A stretch of DNA of 64,000 bases, taken from positions 1 through 64,000 of the forward strand of contig CAMPYH010000003.1 in NCBI GenBank assembly GCA_946998225.1. Direction: 5' to 3'. Origin of the DNA: an uncultured Clostridiaceae bacterium. Its GTDB lineage: Bacteria > Bacillota > Clostridia > TANB77 > CAG-508. Under the pieces are notes generated by a model. The model worked only from the letters and a program-made list of their open reading frames with translations, searched no databases and was not told the origin of the DNA. The translations under genes were made by a program, and so were the position numbers. This document shows positions 26,607 through 35,132 of the stretch, in pieces; the first letter of the stretch is position 1; each line of letters starts with the position of its first letter.

Positions 26607-29006
26607 TTATTCTTCTTTTTCTTTTTTATCTTTTGATTTTTTCATTGTATCGTCATATTTTTTTAATTTTTCATAAACTAAATAATTAATACTACCTTTT
26701 GAATATGTTCCGTTTTTATTTTTCTTTCCTGCAGGTATGCCTGTTAATATTTCAATTCCTTCTTCCACATTAGAAACAGCCCATATACTAAACTTGCCAT
26801 TTCTTACAGCTTCTATTATTTCGTCATCTAAATGAAGATTTGAAACATTTTGTTTTGGAATTATTACTCCCTCATTTCCTTTAAGTCCTTTTAGCTTACA
26901 TACATCATAAAAACCTTTTATCTTTTCATTTACTCCACCAATTGGTTGAATCTCTCCTTTTTGGTTTACTGAACCTGTTACAGCTATATTTTGTTTTATA
27001 GGGATTTCTGCAAGGCTAGATAAAATTACATAGATTTCTGTAGATGATGCACTATCTCCATCTACTCCATTATATGTTTGTTCAAAACAGATTGATGCTG
27101 TCATTGAAAGTGGAAATTCTTGTGCATATTTTTCTCCAAAATATCCGCCAATTATTGCTACACCTTTATCATGGATGTTTCCTGACTGTTTTGCTTCTCT
27201 TTCAATATTTATTATACCTTTTCCGCCTTTAAATGTATTTGCTGTAATTTTTGTAGGTTTACCAAAACTAAAGTCTCCTATACTTATTACTGCAAGTCCA
27301 TTTATTTCACCTATTTTTTCACCTTGTGTAGATATTAATATTCTATCTTTTAAAAGCATTTCATTATATCTGTTATCATATTTTTTAATTCTATTATATC
27401 TTTCATCTGTGGCTGTTTTTATATCTTCTTCTGTTATATATTTACTATTTCTTTTTTTAGCCCATATATTTGCTTCTGAAAGCATACGTCCTAGTTCTGC
27501 AAAGTCTGTAGTAAGTTTATCTTTTTCTCCAGTAAGTCCTAAAGCATATTCTACAATTTTTTTAAGTCCACTTTCATCTAATTCTAAAAGTCCTTTTTGG
27601 TTTATATAGCTAGATGTAAATTTAGATATTTGTTTAATATTATTATCTGTAAAATCTGCATAACTATCAAATTCAGATTTAACTTTAAATAGTTTTGGAA
27701 AATCTGGATCTTTATACATAAGTAAATTATATATACTGCTATGACCAATAAGTACTACTTTTACATTTATCTTCATTGCTTCTGGTTTTATTGAATTTAG
27801 TGAATATATGTTTCTTTGATCATATAATGTTTCAATACCAATTTGTTCTCTTTTTAATACATTTTTTAAAACTTCATATGCTCTTGGAGATTCTAAAAGT
27901 TCTCTTGCTTCAAATACAATATATCCTCCATTTGCTTCATGAAGTATACCGCTTCTTATTTTAGTATAATCTGTAGTTATTGTTCCAAATGCATTTTCAT
28001 ATTCTATTTTTCCAAATATATTCTCAAAAGAATAGTCTACATCCATTAAAACAGGAGCACCTTCTTTGCCATAATTATCTACAAATATATTTACTTTGTA
28101 ATTATCCCAAGGTTTCTTTATTTTTTGTGGTATCATATTTCCCGTTTTTTCTTCAGGCTTTAATATTTCATCTATGTTTTTAGCTATATCTTTTTGCACA
28201 TCTTCTAGATATTTGGTTATATCTTTATTATCTTTGTATTTATTTAAAAGTTTATCTGTAATTTGTTTTAGAGTAATATTTCCTACTTTTTCTTGCCATA
28301 AGACTATTTTTTTATCTGTTTCTATTTCATGTTCTCTAATATTTGTTAATAATTTATATATTTTTTCTTGTATCTCTGGTGCATTTTTTTGAAGATTAGC
28401 TTTTATATTATCTGGAAGCGCCATATATTCTTCTTTGTTTAAAACTTTACCATTTAATTTTGGAAGCATAAAAACTCCATCAGAAGATTTTTGTACTTCA
28501 AATCCCAAATTTTCTACTTCTTTATTTAATTTTCTAATCTCTTCATCTTTAGTTTTTTCAAGATCATCTTTAATATCTTTTTTCTCTTTTTCAATTTCAT
28601 CAGCAGCAAAAGTTTTCTTAATAGCAGATAATACATATCCTACATATTTTTCCATATCTAATTTAAATTCTCTTGCTGAGCCACTTTTAAGTTCAATAAG
28701 TTTTGGACTATTTGGTCTATTGAAATTATATACATATACAAAGTCTGAAGGCACTTCTTTTTCACGCGCTACTTTTTTAAGTAGTTTTTCTACATAATAA
28801 TTTTTACCAACACCTGTTGGTCCTTCAAAAAATATATTGTATCCTTTAATATCCATTTCTAAACCAAATTCAAAAGCTTTAATACTTCTTTCTTGGCCAT
28901 ATATTAATTCATTTGTATTTTTAACTATTAAAGATGGATCATAATCTATTTTCAAATTATTAATATTCTTCTTTAAATCTTTTGGTTTTAATTTTAAACT
29001 TTCCAT
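26607..29006 (-). CDS. Lon-like ATP-dependent protease (LonB/LonC type)
   Basis: The 799-residue protein pairs an N-terminal AAA-type ATPase with a C-terminal Lon protease domain and lacks the N-terminal Lon substrate domain, as in the COG1067/AAA_32 group. The Walker A sequence is FEGPTGVGKNYY near residue 60, followed by a long coiled-coil insertion (about 130-260). IVFEARELLES near 350 belongs to the ATPase core. The proteolytic Ser is in GVDGDSASSTE near 660 and the Lys in GGVNEKIKGF near 700. It probably degrades selected proteins in the cytoplasm. It is the first gene of an operon with an unknown gene, mutL, miaA and the HlyD-like gene. Confidence 0.9.
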   Translation of the reverse strand: MESLKLKPKDLKKNINNLKIDYDPSLIVKNTNELIYGQERSIKAFEFGLEMDIKGYNIFFEGPTGVGKNYYVEKLLKKVAREKEVPSDFVYVYNFNRPNSPKLIELKSGSAREFKLDMEKYVGYVLSAIKKTFAADEIEKEKKDIKDDLEKTKDEEIRKLNKEVENLGFEVQKSSDGVFMLPKLNGKVLNKEEYMALPDNIKANLQKNAPEIQEKIYKLLTNIREHEIETDKKIVLWQEKVGNITLKQITDKLLNKYKDNKDITKYLEDVQKDIAKNIDEILKPEEKTGNMIPQKIKKPWDNYKVNIFVDNYGKEGAPVLMDVDYSFENIFGKIEYENAFGTITTDYTKIRSGILHEANGGYIVFEARELLESPRAYEVLKNVLKREQIGIETLYDQRNIYSLNSIKPEAMKINVKVVLIGHSSIYNLLMYKDPDFPKLFKVKSEFDSYADFTDNNIKQISKFTSSYINQKGLLELDESGLKKIVEYALGLTGEKDKLTTDFAELGRMLSEANIWAKKRNSKYITEEDIKTATDERYNRIKKYDNRYNEMLLKDRILISTQGEKIGEINGLAVISIGDFSFGKPTKITANTFKGGKGIINIEREAKQSGNIHDKGVAIIGGYFGEKYAQEFPLSMTASICFEQTYNGVDGDSASSTEIYVILSSLAEIPIKQNIAVTGSVNQKGEIQPIGGVNEKIKGFYDVCKLKGLKGNEGVIIPKQNVSNLHLDDEIIEAVRNGKFSIWAVSNVEEGIEILTGIPAGKKNKNGTYSKGSINYLVYEKLKKYDDTMKKSKDKKEKEE

Positions 29007-29104
29007 ATTACTCTTTCTCTTTTGTATTTTAAATATAATTCTTCTAATTAATTATATTTTCTCTATCTTGTTTTTTCAAGGCATATATTAAATATATAAC
29101 AAAA

Positions 29105-29132
29105 GAAAATAGCTAAAAAACTAGCTATTTTC
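29105..29132 (-). terminator. Terminator overlapping the stop of the 216-residue gene
   Basis: The 11-bp stem GAAAATAGCTA/TAGCTATTTTC (29105-29115 with 29122-29132) has its loop edge at the TAG stop (29121-29123). A T-rich tail follows in minus direction. It separates tex and this gene from the Lon-like operon. Confidence 0.85.
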
Positions 29133-29771
29133 TCTCTTTAATTTTTCTAATAATTTATTTCCTTCTATATAAAATTTTGCTTGATATATTCCATGTTCTT
29201 TAATTTCAAATTCTCCGTTTTTTTCAAAACCTAAGCTAATTAACATATTTTCTACATCTTTGCTTTTTTCATGTAAAAATATCTTAAAAAGTACATCTTC
29301 ATTCTCCGGATTTTTCTCGATTCTAATTGTAATTCTGTAATCAGCATATTTTTTTAAAAGATATTTAAATACATCTACAATATCTTTAACTTTTTCATTT
29401 AAATTTATTTCATCATTTCCCTTAGAAGCCTCTACTTCTAATATATTAAACATCTTATCTGCATCATCAAAATCTGAGTCAAAACCAATCATTAAAAACT
29501 TCTCGTTATCTTCATCTTTCTTAATTCCTACCGAACAAGCTACACCTTTGTATTTATATATTTTGGCATAAATATTAATCATCTTATCTATTTGTTCAAC
29601 ATTTTCTAAATCAATAATATATGTAAGGCTAGGTCTTTTATTTTTTTCAATATGTCCTCCACAAGCAGAAAAAGTTTTAAAACCATTTTTATATGCACTT
29701 CTTATTGCTTTTTCTAAAAGCTTATTTCCTTCTGACCATTTAATAATATTTTCCTCAGATACTTCTTCCAT
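29121..29771 (-). CDS. Conserved-looking protein with CGGH motif, unknown function
   Basis: The 216-residue soluble protein was not recognised. The N-terminal part reads WSEGNKLLEKAIRSAYKNG followed by FSACGGHIEKNKRPSLTYI, where the Cys and His could bind metal. The phrase EGNKLLEK recurs near the C terminus. The middle is a mixed alpha/beta region without membrane segments. It follows tex by 15 bases and its stop is inside a terminator. Confidence 0.75.
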   Translation of the reverse strand: MEEVSEENIIKWSEGNKLLEKAIRSAYKNGFKTFSACGGHIEKNKRPSLTYIIDLENVEQIDKMINIYAKIYKYKGVACSVGIKKDEDNEKFLMIGFDSDFDDADKMFNILEVEASKGNDEINLNEKVKDIVDVFKYLLKKYADYRITIRIEKNPENEDVLFKIFLHEKSKDVENMLISLGFEKNGEFEIKEHGIYQAKFYIEGNKLLEKLKRENS

Positions 29772-29786
29772 AAATGAACCCTTTTA

Positions 29787-32084
29787 TTAATCCTTTTTCA
29801 TACTCAAAGATACTTTTTGTGTTTTATCGTTTTTATCTATAACTTTAACATCAACAACATCACCAACTTTAACTACATCATTTGGATCTTTTATGAATTT
29901 ATTACTAAGTTCTGAAATATGTACTAGTCCATCATTTTTAATTCCTATATCTACAAATGCTCCAAATGCTGTAACATTTCTTACTGTACCTTTTAGTTTT
30001 TGTCCTATTTGTATGTCTTCAAAGCTCAATATATCTTCTCTTAAAATTGGTTTTGGTGCTTCATCTCTTATATCTCTTCCTGGTTTTTTAAGTTCTATTA
30101 TTATATCTTCGATTGTAGGAAGTCCTACTTTATATTCATCAACTATTTCTTTTTTATTCTTTTCTATTTTTTCTATAAATTCATTTCTTAATTTTTCATC
30201 TTTTATATCTTCTTTTTTAAGACTGTATTTTTCCAAAAGATTGTTTAATATATTATAGCTTTCAGGATGTATTCCAGTTGAATCTAATATGTCTTTTCCT
30301 TCATATATTCTTAAAAAACCTATACTTTGATTATATGATACATCACCTATACCAGATACTTTCTTTAATTCTTCTCTTTTTTTAAACTTTCCATTTTCTT
30401 CTCTAAATTTTACAATATTTTTTGCTGTTTTTTTAGTAAGACCAGATATATATGTAAGAAGTGAATATGTTGCAGTATTTACATCCACTCCAACTTTATT
30501 TACTATATCTTCTACAGCATTTTCCAAACTCTCTCCTAACATTTTTTGATCTACATCATGTTGGTACTGACCAACACCAATTGATTTTGGATCAATCTTA
30601 ACAAATTCTGCCATAGGATCACCTATTCTTCTTGCAATAGATATTGCTCCTCTTATTGTTACATCTAAGTCTGGGAATTCTTCTTCTCCAACTTTTGATG
30701 CTGAATAAACTGAAGCTCCTGCTTCACTAGTTATTATATATTTAACATTTTTTCCTTTTATTGTATCTACAACAAAGCTTTCTGTTTCTCTTGAAGCTGT
30801 ACCATTTCCTATAGATATTATATCTACATTCCATTTATCTATTAAACCTAAAAGAATTTTTTTAGATTCTTCGAGTTTCATTTTAGGTGGTACTGGATAA
30901 ATTACTCCATAATCTAAAACTTTTCCGCTTTCATCTATTACTGCAAGTTTACAACCAGTCCTAAAGCCTGGATCCATTCCAAGTATTCTTACATTTTTAA
31001 ATGGAGGTGTTATTAAAAGAGATTTTAAATTTTCTTTAAATACATCTATTGCTACCTTATCTGCTTTTTCTTTTAAATCTGTTTTAATTTCTCTTTCAAG
31101 ACTTGGATGTATTAATCTATCTAAACTATCTTTTAATATATTTGTTAATAGTTCTTTAATTTTACTTTCTTTAATAATCACTGATCTTATTAAAATATCT
31201 AAAGCATTATCTACTTCTATTTTAACATTTAATATATTTTCTCTTTCACCTCTAAGTATCGCAAGTATTCTATGACTTGGTATATTTAAAATATTTTCAC
31301 TAAATTCATAATAGTTTTTATATAATTCTGATTCATCTTCTGCTTTATCTTTTTTAGTAGATTTAATAACTCCATTTTTCCAATAAAATTTTCTTAATTT
31401 TTCACGTATATTTATATCATTAGAAATATCTTCTGCAATAATATCTGAAGCTCCAGATATTGCATCTTCTATACTTTCAACTTCTTCATTTAAATATTTA
31501 TTAGCTTCTTTTTCAATTTCTGAAATTGTTTTATCTTGTTTAAAAATATATTTTGAAAGACCTTCCAATCCTTTTCTTTTAGCTTCACTTCCTCTTGTTT
31601 TTCTTTTACTTTTAAATGGTCTATATATATCTTCTACTCTTGCCAGAGTATCTGCCATATGTATTTCTTTTTCAATTTCATCTGTAAGATTTCCAGATTC
31701 TTCTATTAATCTTAAAACCTCTTCTTTTCTTGTATATAAATTTGTTATCTTTTTTAAACTCTCTTCAAGATTTCTTAAGCTTACATCATCTAGTGATCCA
31801 GTCATTTCTTTTCTATATCTTGCAATAAATGGAATTGTATTTCCTTCTTCTAAAAGTTTCATTACAACTTTTACTGCTTTTAAAGATATTTCAGTATCAC
31901 TAGAAACTTTTTTAGCTATTTCATCTTTTAATTCATTTGAAAAAGTCTTCTCTATATCTTCCTTTTTTATTTCTTTTTTCTCATTTACATCTTTTGTTTT
32001 TTTAACTTCTTTTATTTCTTTCTTTTCTTTTTTCTCGTTTTCTATTTCTCTTCTTAATTCATCTAAGCTTTTTATTTTTGCCAC
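29787..32084 (-). CDS. tex: Tex-like transcription accessory protein with S1 domain
   Basis: Tex proteins bind nucleic acid and affect transcription; the YqgF-like core is structurally nuclease-like. The 765-residue product has an added Lys/Glu-rich N terminus (about 1-50), then the Tex N-terminal region (NTIPFIARYRKEMTGSLDD near 90), the YqgF-like domain (ILGMDPGFRTGCKLAVIDE near 360), a helix-hairpin-helix region (GVGQYQHDVDQK near 520) and a C-terminal S1 RNA-binding domain (LKGTVRNVTAFGAFVDIG near 700). I prefer the GTG at 32084 because it sits 5 bases after AAGGAGG; a GTG one codon earlier is too close. Confidence 0.95.
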   Translation of the reverse strand: MAKIKSLDELRREIENEKKEKKEIKEVKKTKDVNEKKEIKKEDIEKTFSNELKDEIAKKVSSDTEISLKAVKVVMKLLEEGNTIPFIARYRKEMTGSLDDVSLRNLEESLKKITNLYTRKEEVLRLIEESGNLTDEIEKEIHMADTLARVEDIYRPFKSKRKTRGSEAKRKGLEGLSKYIFKQDKTISEIEKEANKYLNEEVESIEDAISGASDIIAEDISNDINIREKLRKFYWKNGVIKSTKKDKAEDESELYKNYYEFSENILNIPSHRILAILRGERENILNVKIEVDNALDILIRSVIIKESKIKELLTNILKDSLDRLIHPSLEREIKTDLKEKADKVAIDVFKENLKSLLITPPFKNVRILGMDPGFRTGCKLAVIDESGKVLDYGVIYPVPPKMKLEESKKILLGLIDKWNVDIISIGNGTASRETESFVVDTIKGKNVKYIITSEAGASVYSASKVGEEEFPDLDVTIRGAISIARRIGDPMAEFVKIDPKSIGVGQYQHDVDQKMLGESLENAVEDIVNKVGVDVNTATYSLLTYISGLTKKTAKNIVKFREENGKFKKREELKKVSGIGDVSYNQSIGFLRIYEGKDILDSTGIHPESYNILNNLLEKYSLKKEDIKDEKLRNEFIEKIEKNKKEIVDEYKVGLPTIEDIIIELKKPGRDIRDEAPKPILREDILSFEDIQIGQKLKGTVRNVTAFGAFVDIGIKNDGLVHISELSNKFIKDPNDVVKVGDVVDVKVIDKNDKTQKVSLSMKKD

Positions 32085-32163
32085 CACGTCCTCCTTAAAA
32101 TTAGTATATTACATATATTTTGAAAAACAAAATGGAAGATATATAAAGATTAAAATAAAAAAT

Positions 32164-32192
32164 AAAAGACAAATTATTTCTAATTGTCTTTT
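32164..32192 (-). terminator. Terminator overlapping the stop of the 165-residue gene
   Basis: AAAAGACAAATTA (32164-32176) pairs with TAATTGTCTTTT (32181-32192), with one bulged base and a 4-base loop. The TAG stop at 32180-32182 sits at the loop edge. T-rich sequence follows in minus direction. Confidence 0.75.
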
Positions 32193-32677
32193 ACTAATTC
32201 TAAAATATATTTTGCACTTAATATATTTTCATCCTGCATTTGTTCAACTCTTTTTATTTTTTCTGCCGCTAACTTTAAGATATCTAATGTTTTTTCCTTA
32301 TCTTTATCTAAGTTTTTTAATATCTCTTCTATTTCGTCTAATTCCTTTTTTCTTTCATTTCTTATCTCTTGTACTTTTTTCCGTTCTTTTTCAATAAGAT
32401 CTACTTTTTCTTTTGTTTTTCCTTCTGTTTCTTTTCTAATTTCCATTTCAATTTCTAATCTTAAATTTTTTAAATCATACTTAATAGTATTTTCATTATC
32501 CATATATTTTTCAAGATCATTAATATATGAAAGTTTAGAAAGATGTTTTTTGTTTTCTGTTTCCTTGTTCTTCTCTTTTTTTAGATATGTGTCTCCTCTT
32601 TCTGAAAGTACAACTTCCTTTTTAATCTTTGGTAAATTGTATTTTCGAATTCTTAAAAATTTTTTTAAATATTCCAT
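32180..32677 (-). CDS. Coiled-coil protein, unknown function
   Basis: The 165-residue product is Lys/Glu-rich and almost entirely helical, with a coiled coil from about 60 to 150. The basic N terminus (LKKFLRIRKYNLPKIKKE) could bind nucleic acid or membrane. There are no Cys-based motifs or hydrophobic segments. A very strong AAGGAGGGG ribosome binding site supports translation. It lies between murE and tex with its own terminator. Confidence 0.7.
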   Translation of the reverse strand: MEYLKKFLRIRKYNLPKIKKEVVLSERGDTYLKKEKNKETENKKHLSKLSYINDLEKYMDNENTIKYDLKNLRLEIEMEIRKETEGKTKEKVDLIEKERKKVQEIRNERKKELDEIEEILKNLDKDKEKTLDILKLAAEKIKRVEQMQDENILSAKYILELVKDN

Positions 32678-32720
32678 AGCCCCTCCTTATATAATTATAT
32701 AATGAACATATTTTAATTAA

Positions 32721-32753
32721 ATAATCCCTTTGTTTAATTAACAAAGAGATTAT
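32721..32753 (-). terminator. Terminator of the murE-like gene
   Basis: A 33-base palindrome (ATAATCCCTTTGTT paired with AACAAAGAGATTAT, one mismatch) starts 11 bases past the murE-like stop, with T-rich sequence beyond it in minus direction. Confidence 0.7.
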
Positions 32754-32763
32754 ACATCTATAT

Positions 32764-34293
32764 TTATTTTTTTTCCATTTTTTGCTTTACAGCATCTTGA
32801 ACAATTTCTCTTTCATTAAAATACACTTCTTTACCTTTTTTTACTATTGTATTCTTTTTATCTTTTCCTAGAATAAAAAGTGTATCTCCAGGTTCCATTA
32901 TTTCTATACCGTATCTTATTGCATCTTCTCTATCATCAAAAGTTTTATTCTTCTCATCTTTTGGATTTTCAATTCCTTCAAGCATATCTTTAAGTACGTT
33001 TTCAAATGGTTCATCATCATAAGATTCACATGGACACATTAAATTAATGTCTGCAATTTTATCTACAACTCTTCCCATTGGCGCTCTTTTAGTTCTATCT
33101 CTTCCGCCATCTGCACCCCAAACTGTAATTAATCTTCCTTTTGTTATTTCTCTTCCTGCTTCAAGTATTTTTTTATAGCTTTCTTCATTATGTGCAAAAT
33201 CTATATATATTTTTAAATTTAATGGATTTTTTTGTTCTTCAAATCTTCCTTCAACAAACTCATTTTCTAAACCTTTTAATATTTTATCCATTGGTATATT
33301 TAAGTTTATTAAATTAGCTATAACTGCTAATGAATTATATATTGAATATGTTCCAGGAATATTATTTATTAATTTATATTTTCCAATATATTTATCATCA
33401 TATATGCCTTTTTTAATTTCTATATCTATTTCCCATTTACCATCTTTTCTTATACTGTATTCATTAAACTGTATATTCGCTTTTTCGCTTTTTCCAAAAG
33501 TTATATGTTTTTTATCTTTGTGTATATCTAATGTCTTTTTAACCCATTCATCATCTATATTTATTATATTAGTATTTGATAAATCCATAGCCATTATTTT
33601 TGCATCAAAATAACTTTCAATATTTGGATGTTCATTTTTACTAATATGCTCCTCTGAAAAGTTTGTAAATGTCATTTCATCAAATACAGTTTTAAAAAGT
33701 CTTTGTTTTATCATAGCTTGAGAAGAAACTTCAAGTACAGCATATTTTACATTTCTTTCTTTTGCTAGTTTAAATAATCTTTCATTTTCAAAAGATTCAA
33801 GTGTAGTTCTTCCAGTATTATATATTTCTTCTTCATTTATATACGCCCCGTTTGTTCCTATTAAAAGTACATTTTCTCCTACTGTTCTTAATATTTCTTT
33901 TATAATTGTTGAAGTAGTTGTTTTTCCTTTTGTACCAGTTATACCTACTAAAATTAAATCTTTAGAGCAATCTCCATAAACATTTTTAGAAATTCTTGCC
34001 ATATCTTTAAGTACATCTTTTGAAAATATATATGTAACTCTTTTATATATTTCATCTTCTTTCATTTTATCTAATACATCTAAATAATATTTAGAATCTA
34101 AAACTGCTGATACTGCATTTTTTTCAATAGCACCTTTTAGAAAATTAATACCTTTTGTATTTGCTCCATCTATGCAAACAAAAACATCTCCTGCTTCTAT
34201 TTTTCTAGAATCATTTTGAACTCCTTTAACCTCAATTAATTCTTCACCTAATATTTCCACATCGCAATCTTTTAATGCATCTAATAATTTCAT
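32764..34293 (-). CDS. murE: MurE-like UDP-N-acetylmuramyl-tripeptide synthetase
   Basis: MurE adds the third amino acid to the peptidoglycan stem peptide in the cytoplasm. The product is 509 residues from the ATG at 34293, which has AAGGAG 5 bases upstream; a 34-residue upstream extension of the open frame runs back through a terminator and is not coding. The sequence shows VQNDSRKIEAGDVFVCIDG near 26, the ATP loop GITGTKGKTTT near 120 and the C-terminal domain. The DNPR motif typical of diaminopimelate-adding enzymes is absent; the matching place reads ESYDDEPFENV. The amino acid added is therefore uncertain, and a second MurE-type ligase elsewhere is possible. Confidence 0.85.
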   Translation of the reverse strand: MKLLDALKDCDVEILGEELIEVKGVQNDSRKIEAGDVFVCIDGANTKGINFLKGAIEKNAVSAVLDSKYYLDVLDKMKEDEIYKRVTYIFSKDVLKDMARISKNVYGDCSKDLILVGITGTKGKTTTSTIIKEILRTVGENVLLIGTNGAYINEEEIYNTGRTTLESFENERLFKLAKERNVKYAVLEVSSQAMIKQRLFKTVFDEMTFTNFSEEHISKNEHPNIESYFDAKIMAMDLSNTNIINIDDEWVKKTLDIHKDKKHITFGKSEKANIQFNEYSIRKDGKWEIDIEIKKGIYDDKYIGKYKLINNIPGTYSIYNSLAVIANLINLNIPMDKILKGLENEFVEGRFEEQKNPLNLKIYIDFAHNEESYKKILEAGREITKGRLITVWGADGGRDRTKRAPMGRVVDKIADINLMCPCESYDDEPFENVLKDMLEGIENPKDEKNKTFDDREDAIRYGIEIMEPGDTLFILGKDKKNTIVKKGKEVYFNEREIVQDAVKQKMEKK

Positions 34294-34362
34294 ATGCTCT
34301 CCTTTTTTAAAAGTATATATCAATATGTTTTTAGTTTTCAAGATTAAATTTAGGTAATAATA

Positions 34363-34387
34363 AAAAAGGTGCGGGGAGCACCTTTTT
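34363..34387 (-). terminator. Strong terminator of the nrdD-nrdG operon
   Basis: The 10-bp stem AAAAAGGTGC/GCACCTTTTT with a GGGGA loop gives T-runs in both directions. It lies 62 bases past the nrdG stop and before the murE-like start, which separates the two transcription units. Confidence 0.9.
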
Positions 34388-34448
34388 GAAAACATTAAAT
34401 AATTTATATTCTTTCTAATTTATATTTTTTTATTTTTTACTTTATATA

Positions 34449-35120
34449 TTAACTAACCCTTTCTTTTATAATTTCATTTTGAGCTTTTGTTTCATCTTGT
34501 ATGAATTTTCTTTTTAGGATTATTTCTTTACCTTCTTCTGGAATATTTTCTAAATTTAAATTGTCTACTGGTATATATTTCCATTTCATATCTTCTATAT
34601 ATTTATCATAAAGTGTAACTTCCATATTTTCTAAAGATTTTTTTACATCTATTATTCTTTGGTTTTCAGATCCTCTAAAATATTGTTTTATATTTTTTAG
34701 CTCATCTACAAATTTTCCATCTACAAGTACATCAATATTATCTATTATTCTTTTACTTGATGGTATAAATTTATACATTTTATTTAATATATCTTTATTA
34801 AAATCAAAGCCTGTAAAAAGCCATATATCTTTTTCTGGAAATTCTTTTTTAACTCTTTCTACTAATTTTGCTACCTCTTCTTGATTTGCTGGGTGCATTG
34901 GTTCACCGCCTAGAAGTGTTAAACCTTTTATATATGGTTTGTCTAATGCAGTTATAACTTCATCTTCTATTTCTTTAGTATATTTGTCTCCATAGTTAAA
35001 GTCCCATGCTTCTTCATTAAAACAATTTTTACATGCATGTGTACATCCACTTACAAAAAGTGTAACTCTTATTCCTGTACCATTTGCAACATCTGTTTTC
35101 TTTAATCCTGCGTAATTCAT
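34449..35120 (-). CDS. nrdG: Anaerobic ribonucleotide reductase activating protein
   Basis: NrdG is the radical-SAM enzyme that installs the glycyl radical on NrdD. The radical-SAM cluster motif is SGCTHACKNCFNEEAW (CX3CX2C) near residue 29. LTLLGGEPMHPAN near 72 is the second conserved block. At 223 residues it is about 50 longer than typical NrdG, with a charged C-terminal tail. It starts 12 bases after nrdD and ends before a strong terminator. Confidence 0.95.
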   Translation of the reverse strand: MNYAGLKKTDVANGTGIRVTLFVSGCTHACKNCFNEEAWDFNYGDKYTKEIEDEVITALDKPYIKGLTLLGGEPMHPANQEEVAKLVERVKKEFPEKDIWLFTGFDFNKDILNKMYKFIPSSKRIIDNIDVLVDGKFVDELKNIKQYFRGSENQRIIDVKKSLENMEVTLYDKYIEDMKWKYIPVDNLNLENIPEEGKEIILKRKFIQDETKAQNEIIKERVS

Positions 35121-35132
35121 ACATTCTCCCTT

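Noticed and set aside
34294..34395. N-terminal extension of the murE-like frame
   Set aside because: It runs through the strong nrdDG terminator region, and AAGGAG points to the ATG at 34293.
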